This document shows, one piece after another, positions 5,726-8,855 of a DNA stretch of 8,855 nt (position 1 is the stretch's first letter; each line of letters starts with the position of its first letter). Below the pieces are notes generated by a model. That model searched no databases and was not told where the DNA came from. It worked only from the letters and a program-made list of their open reading frames with translations. Position numbers and translations under genes: made by a program. Source of the DNA: UBA11386 sp035286785 (GTDB lineage Bacteria > Planctomycetota > Planctomycetia > Pirellulales > Thermoguttaceae); the NCBI GenBank assembly GCA_035286785.1, contig DATECS010000008.1:1-8855 (forward strand), in the 5' to 3' direction.

Positions 5726-7425
5726 GCGTCTCCCGTGGTGAATAATTTGGGCTCGCGGCTGGCGCCCTCGCGCACAAGAATCCGTACCCCAGGACACTCG
5801 GGCGGCAAATCGTCGACAGCGACGAGCTGATAGCCGAGTCGTTTTCTATCGCGCATGATGGCGTGGTAGGTGTCGCGCGACCTGCCGACGTCCCCGTTTT
5901 CCCAAACGGCCAGCACGTCCGGCCGTTCTCGTCGCATAAGGCTCGCGAAGACCCGCGAGTCGTGCCGCTGTTCCCAGCGCGCGTGTACGCTCGCGCCCTG
6001 GGCATAGTAGACGACCAGGCGATGTCCGAACAGATTCGACGCGATGCGCTGCCGTGGGCCGTAGGTGGCGAGAATCCAGCGGCCCAACGCGGCTTGCTCG
6101 TTCCACGGCTCTGTAAAGTCCCGCCACGCTCTCCATCCCCACGCAGCGCTGCCGACGAACACGAAGAACATCAGACCGGCCAACACGACGCCGGGACGGA
6201 CGGGTGTCGCGCGCATTCGCCCCAGGACGTTTGCCGCCGCTTGGCTCAAGTGAATGGCCCCTCGCGCCGCCGCGGGCAACGCGAGCAAGACGAACACCAG
6301 CAAATAACGTGGCGAAACGTCCTTGCCGATCGCCATGTGTCCCGACAGGCCCAGCAAAAGAACCACGCACGCCAACAGCAGCGGCAGTTCGCGAGGGCCG
6401 AAATGCCGCCGACGATCGACCCAAAGGGACAGAATCGCCAGAATGACATAGGGGTACGTGAGGGACTTCACCGCGCGGACGAGCACTTTGCGCACGGCCA
6501 GGACCGAAGAAATTTTAAGTGGCGCCGGCGGCCGGACGTTGACCTGTTCCGGCGGCGTCGAAGCGTCCGCTCGTCCCTCGCCCTGCGTCCACGTCGCTTT
6601 GGCCCAACGCCGCGCGTCGACTACGTGACGCGAGCCTCCCCATTTCCAATGGGAATGACCGGCCAACACGGTAAGATTGAGAACGAGCAGCGCGGCGGGA
6701 GCCATTGCCAGGCAGAGCAACGTCCCGGCGGCCAACCGTCGCCGGCGCGGCGGGTTTTCGAACCACCGCCAGACGCCCCAACCCGCCAGCGGCAGCACCA
6801 GGAGCCAAGCCTCGTTGCGCACGTGGACCGCCAGCGCGAGCGACGTCCCGGCCGCGACGAACCAGATCCACCGCCCTTCGTCCGTCGCCCGCCAGATCAA
6901 ATAGAGTGTCAGCAAGAATAAAAACCAATGCGTCGGATCGCGCAGCATCCACGGTGTATAGATCAATAAATAAGGGTGTACCGCGTAGAGCAAAGACGCC
7001 GCCACCGCGGCGCGCCCGTCCCACATCCGGCGCGTCAGCCCAAACAGCGGCAGCACGGCCAGACTCGCAAAGACGACGCTCCACCAGGCCGCCGCCGTGT
7101 TCCACTCCAGCCCCGTGTGACGAAGCGCCACCAGAATCGACGGATAAAGGTTCGGACCGAGGTAGTCCAACGATCGATTCCCGTCGCCGCGCTCCAGCGC
7201 GTCGGCCGCGTCCATGTAGACGACCGCGTCCGGGCAGATCGTTTTGCACTCCAGGCACAACCACGCTCGCGGAACAAAACAAACGAGCACCAACCCCGCC
7301 AGGAGCCACCCCGATGGCCGTCGCTCGGGCGGCAAGGACGAAACCGTTGCATCAGATCGAGAAGCGACAGCCAACGGCATATCCCCTGATTGCTTTTTCG
7401 TCCACAAGCGTTTGCCGCGAAGCAT
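5713..7425 (-). CDS. Polytopic membrane glycosyltransferase (GT-C fold, GT39/RgtA-D-like)
   Basis: A protein of about 570 residues with some 11 hydrophobic segments (roughly 39-57, 111-131, 138-157, 165-179, 185-201, 204-219, 230-255, 320-335, 346-362, 372-387, 410-432) and a soluble C-terminal part (about 435-570). After the first segment comes CPDAVVYMDAADAL, matching the acidic first outer loop of polyprenyl-phosphate-sugar-dependent GT-C enzymes, with Asp66 as the likely catalytic residue. LALAVHVRNEAWLL (about 196-209) matches the family's internal RxE block. The expected role is transfer of a sugar from a lipid carrier to an acceptor on the outer face of the cytoplasmic membrane; acceptor and sugar are unknown. 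The frame extends to TTG 7524, but a TATAAT-type promoter at 7465-7493 lies inside that extension, so I use ATG 7425. ATG 7380, with AGGGG close by, is also possible and still keeps all segments. Confidence 0.8.
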   Translation of the reverse strand: MLRGKRLWTKKQSGDMPLAVASRSDATVSSLPPERRPSGWLLAGLVLVCFVPRAWLCLECKTICPDAVVYMDAADALERGDGNRSLDYLGPNLYPSILVALRHTGLEWNTAAAWWSVVFASLAVLPLFGLTRRMWDGRAAVAASLLYAVHPYLLIYTPWMLRDPTHWFLFLLTLYLIWRATDEGRWIWFVAAGTSLALAVHVRNEAWLLVLPLAGWGVWRWFENPPRRRRLAAGTLLCLAMAPAALLVLNLTVLAGHSHWKWGGSRHVVDARRWAKATWTQGEGRADASTPPEQVNVRPPAPLKISSVLAVRKVLVRAVKSLTYPYVILAILSLWVDRRRHFGPRELPLLLACVVLLLGLSGHMAIGKDVSPRYLLVFVLLALPAAARGAIHLSQAAANVLGRMRATPVRPGVVLAGLMFFVFVGSAAWGWRAWRDFTEPWNEQAALGRWILATYGPRQRIASNLFGHRLVVYYAQGASVHARWEQRHDSRVFASLMRRERPDVLAVWENGDVGRSRDTYHAIMRDRKRLGYQLVAVDDLPPECPGVRILVREGASREPKLFTTGDAEGL

Positions 7426-7464
7426 GTCTATCGTGAGTCTGAAGATTGCCCAAGGAAAGGTCGG

Positions 7465-7493
7465 ATTATATCGCGGGTCTCCAGCCCGGTCAC
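7465..7493 (-). promoter_or_regulatory. Strong candidate promoter of the glycosyltransferase gene
   Basis: On the minus strand GTGACC (7493-7488; four of six) and a perfect TATAAT (7470-7465) are 17 bp apart. The predicted start is near 7458, giving a leader of 33 nt to ATG 7425 or 78 nt to ATG 7380. It argues against translation from TTG 7524. Confidence 0.55.
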
Positions 7494-7682
7494 TATCAGA
7501 AGGCGCCAATAAAGGCCGCGACAAGGCTTGCTGGATGGGCCGTGACGTCCGAGTCGTTCGTAGTCCCGTCTTGCGGAAATGGCAACCACGTGAGCCGACA
7601 ACCAGATGAAGGCGGGACCGCGGATGCCGGGAGACCTTGCCGTGACCCCACGATCGGGGTGGGTCAACCGGACAGCCCCCCC

Positions 7683-7712
7683 TTGGCGAAGTCCCTATGC
7701 CCGCGTTATATT
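7683..7712 (+). promoter_or_regulatory. Candidate promoter of argC
   Basis: TTGGCG (7683-7688; four of six) and TATATT (7707-7712; five of six) are 18 bp apart, with a predicted start near 7719 and a leader of about 58 nt before ATG 7777. Confidence 0.5.
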
Positions 7713-7776
7713 ACGGGGCTGATCGGGACTCATCTGCCCGGCCATTAGACATCCTCCCTGAAACGGGCAACATGCC

Positions 7777-8784
7777 ATGACAAGGATTGCCATTCTCGGC
7801 GCGACGGGCTACACCGCGGTCGAGCTCATCAAAATCCTGCTCCGCCACGAAGGGGCCGAAATCGTGGCCCTCACCAGTCGGCAGGAAGGAAATCCGCCGA
7901 TCGCCAGCATCCATCCCTCGCTCCACGGCCGGCTCAACCTGCCGCTGGAGAACCTGGGCCCCGCCGAGGTCGCCGGCCGCGCCGAGTGCATTTTCAGTTG
8001 CCTCCCCCACGGTGTGACGGCTTCCCTGGTGCCCCATCTGCTGGAGGCCGGTTGTCGGATCGTCGATTTCAGCGCCGACTATCGGCTCGACAGCCCCGAG
8101 GTCTTCGCCCAGTGGTACGGCCAAAAGCATCCCGACCCCGACCGACTCGGCAAGGTGGTCTACGGCCTGCCAGAGCTGTTCCGCGAGCGGATCATCGACG
8201 CCCCCCTGGTCGCCAACCCAGGCTGTTACCCGACATCGGCCATTTTGCCTTTGGCGCCGCTGCTACGAGCAGGCCTGATCGAACCGACGGACCTCATTAT
8301 TGACTCAAAAAGCGGAGTGTCCGGCGCCGGCCGCACTCCGAAGCTCACCACGCTCTATACCGAGTGCAACGAGAGCATTTCGGCCTACAATGTGGGCCGC
8401 CACCGCCACATTCCCGAGATCGAGCAGATCCTCGGCACCGCCTCGGGCCGCAAAGTCGAGGTGATTTTCACCCCCCATTTAACGCCGATGGACCGCGGCA
8501 TCCTGACGACCACCTATTCGCGTCCGATCGGCAACGTCACGGAGGAGCAACTGCTCGACGTGCTCCGCGAGTTCTATGCCGACGAGCCGTTTGTCCGCGT
8601 GGTCGACCATCTGCCGGCCACCAAGGACTCGGCCGACACGAACTTCTGCGACATGACGGCCCGCATCGTCCGCGGCCGAGTACTGACGATCAGCGCTCTG
8701 GACAACCTGATCAAGGGCGCCTCTGGCGCGGCGGTGCAGAATTTCAACCTGATGTACCGATACCCCGAGAATACCGCCCTGTAA
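7777..8784 (+). CDS. argC: N-acetyl-gamma-glutamyl-phosphate reductase
   Basis: A 335-residue cytosolic enzyme that reduces N-acetylglutamyl 5-phosphate to the semialdehyde with NADPH, third step of arginine biosynthesis. The dinucleotide-binding motif GATGYTAVEL is at 8-17. Catalytic Cys150 is in ANPGCYPT, and the conserved His211 in GRHRHIPEIEQ. SKSGVSGAGR (177-186), FTPHLTPMDRGIL (231-243) and the C-terminal DNLIKGASGAAVQNFNLM block (309-326) are all intact, and the length is normal for the short bacterial form. The ATG at 7777 directly precedes the first strand; there is no clear Shine-Dalgarno. ATG 7772 opens a two-codon frame whose TGA overlaps the start codon. The 71 nt after the gene hold a hairpin and a palindrome but no start of argJ or argB, so no operon is visible here. 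Confidence 0.97.
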   Translation: MTRIAILGATGYTAVELIKILLRHEGAEIVALTSRQEGNPPIASIHPSLHGRLNLPLENLGPAEVAGRAECIFSCLPHGVTASLVPHLLEAGCRIVDFSADYRLDSPEVFAQWYGQKHPDPDRLGKVVYGLPELFRERIIDAPLVANPGCYPTSAILPLAPLLRAGLIEPTDLIIDSKSGVSGAGRTPKLTTLYTECNESISAYNVGRHRHIPEIEQILGTASGRKVEVIFTPHLTPMDRGILTTTYSRPIGNVTEEQLLDVLREFYADEPFVRVVDHLPATKDSADTNFCDMTARIVRGRVLTISALDNLIKGASGAAVQNFNLMYRYPENTAL

Positions 8785-8799
8785 CACCCACGGCCGAAC

Positions 8800-8818
8800 C
8801 ACGCGACCCCCTCGCGTG
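8800..8818. terminator. Hairpin downstream of argC
   Basis: CACGCGA (8800-8806) and TCGCGTG (8812-8818) form a perfect 7-bp stem with a CCCCC loop, 16 nt after the argC stop. No T-run follows on the plus strand (TCCTGAAAAAAT does), so it may stall or stabilise the transcript rather than terminate it. Confidence 0.4.
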
Positions 8819-8847
8819 TCCTGAAAAAATAAACCAACGTAGGCCGG

Positions 8848-8855
8848 GTCATGAC
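8848..8855. repeat. Palindrome cut by the window edge
   Basis: The last eight bases, GTCATGAC, are self-complementary and are preceded by CGTAGGCCGG. The CGTAGG start resembles the outer end of the repeat at 4348-4424 (CCGTAGGTC). A full repeat would continue CCGGCCTACG outside the window; that is a prediction, not something seen. Confidence 0.35.

Larger units (their letters stand above)
7426..7776. other. Divergent intergenic region, glycosyltransferase / argC
   Basis: About 350 nt with back-to-back promoters (7465-7493 minus, 7683-7712 plus). Between them is a short inverted repeat TGACCC (7643-7648) / GGGTCA (7661-7666) that could be a hairpin or operator. I find no ArgR-type box, no small gene with a ribosome site and no other structure. 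Confidence 0.5.

Noticed and set aside
4791..6005. 404-codon minus-strand frame across the epimerase gene
   Set aside because: It is antisense to a clear epimerase and overlaps the glycosyltransferase end; its long length reflects GC-rich codon bias.
7643..7666. Inverted repeat TGACCC/GGGTCA as an ArgR box or riboswitch for argC
   Set aside because: It does not resemble the AT-rich ArgR box, has only a 6-bp stem, and shows no riboswitch core.
7446..7748. 100-codon plus-strand frame between the glycosyltransferase and argC
   Set aside because: It spans both promoter candidates, shows no domain and has no credible ribosome site.

Overview
The window looks like chromosomal DNA of a planctomycete, most likely of the Pirellulales group. 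The reasons are a GC-rich composition, single genes in mixed orientation rather than long operons, a large secreted HtrA-like protease with a Lys/Pro/Glu-rich tail, and several long palindromic intergenic repeats of a kind I associate with these genomes. This placement is inference: there is no rRNA or other phylogenetic marker in the window.

Layout: (1) 1-64, a perfect 24-bp inverted repeat with a T-run. (2) 111-2180 (-), a secreted HtrA-like protein with one intact and one degenerate trypsin-like domain, a PDZ domain nested in the degenerate one, and a charged tail; it has a GTG start and a strong Shine-Dalgarno. (3) 2181-2727, a non-coding stretch with a protease promoter candidate, palindromes, and, on the minus strand, a promoter-like pair followed by a GNRA hairpin and an intrinsic terminator. 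The last group may encode an unannotated small RNA of about 70 nt. (4) 2728-4308 (-), a divergent ATP-type phosphoenolpyruvate carboxykinase. Its longest open frame begins inside a palindromic repeat, so the start is moved to an ATG with a ribosome site. (5) 4309-4688, a divergent intergenic region with a large nested palindrome (4348-4424) and a promoter for the next gene. (6) 4689-5687 (+), an NAD-dependent nucleotide-sugar epimerase/dehydratase, convergent by 25 nt with (7) 5713-7425 (-), a multi-pass GT-C-type membrane glycosyltransferase. (8) 7426-7776, a second divergent promoter region. (9) 7777-8784 (+), argC of arginine biosynthesis. The window ends inside what looks like another palindrome.

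The five genes are independent transcription units. The epimerase and the membrane glycosyltransferase could both serve envelope polysaccharide or glycoprotein synthesis, but they are convergent, so this rests on proximity only. PckA (gluconeogenesis) and ArgC (arginine) are core metabolism. I see no phage, insertion sequence, CRISPR array, tRNA or rRNA. The most notable non-routine items are the candidate small RNA, the nested PDZ/pseudoprotease design, the divergent PckA, and three or four distinct palindromic repeat types in under 9 kb.
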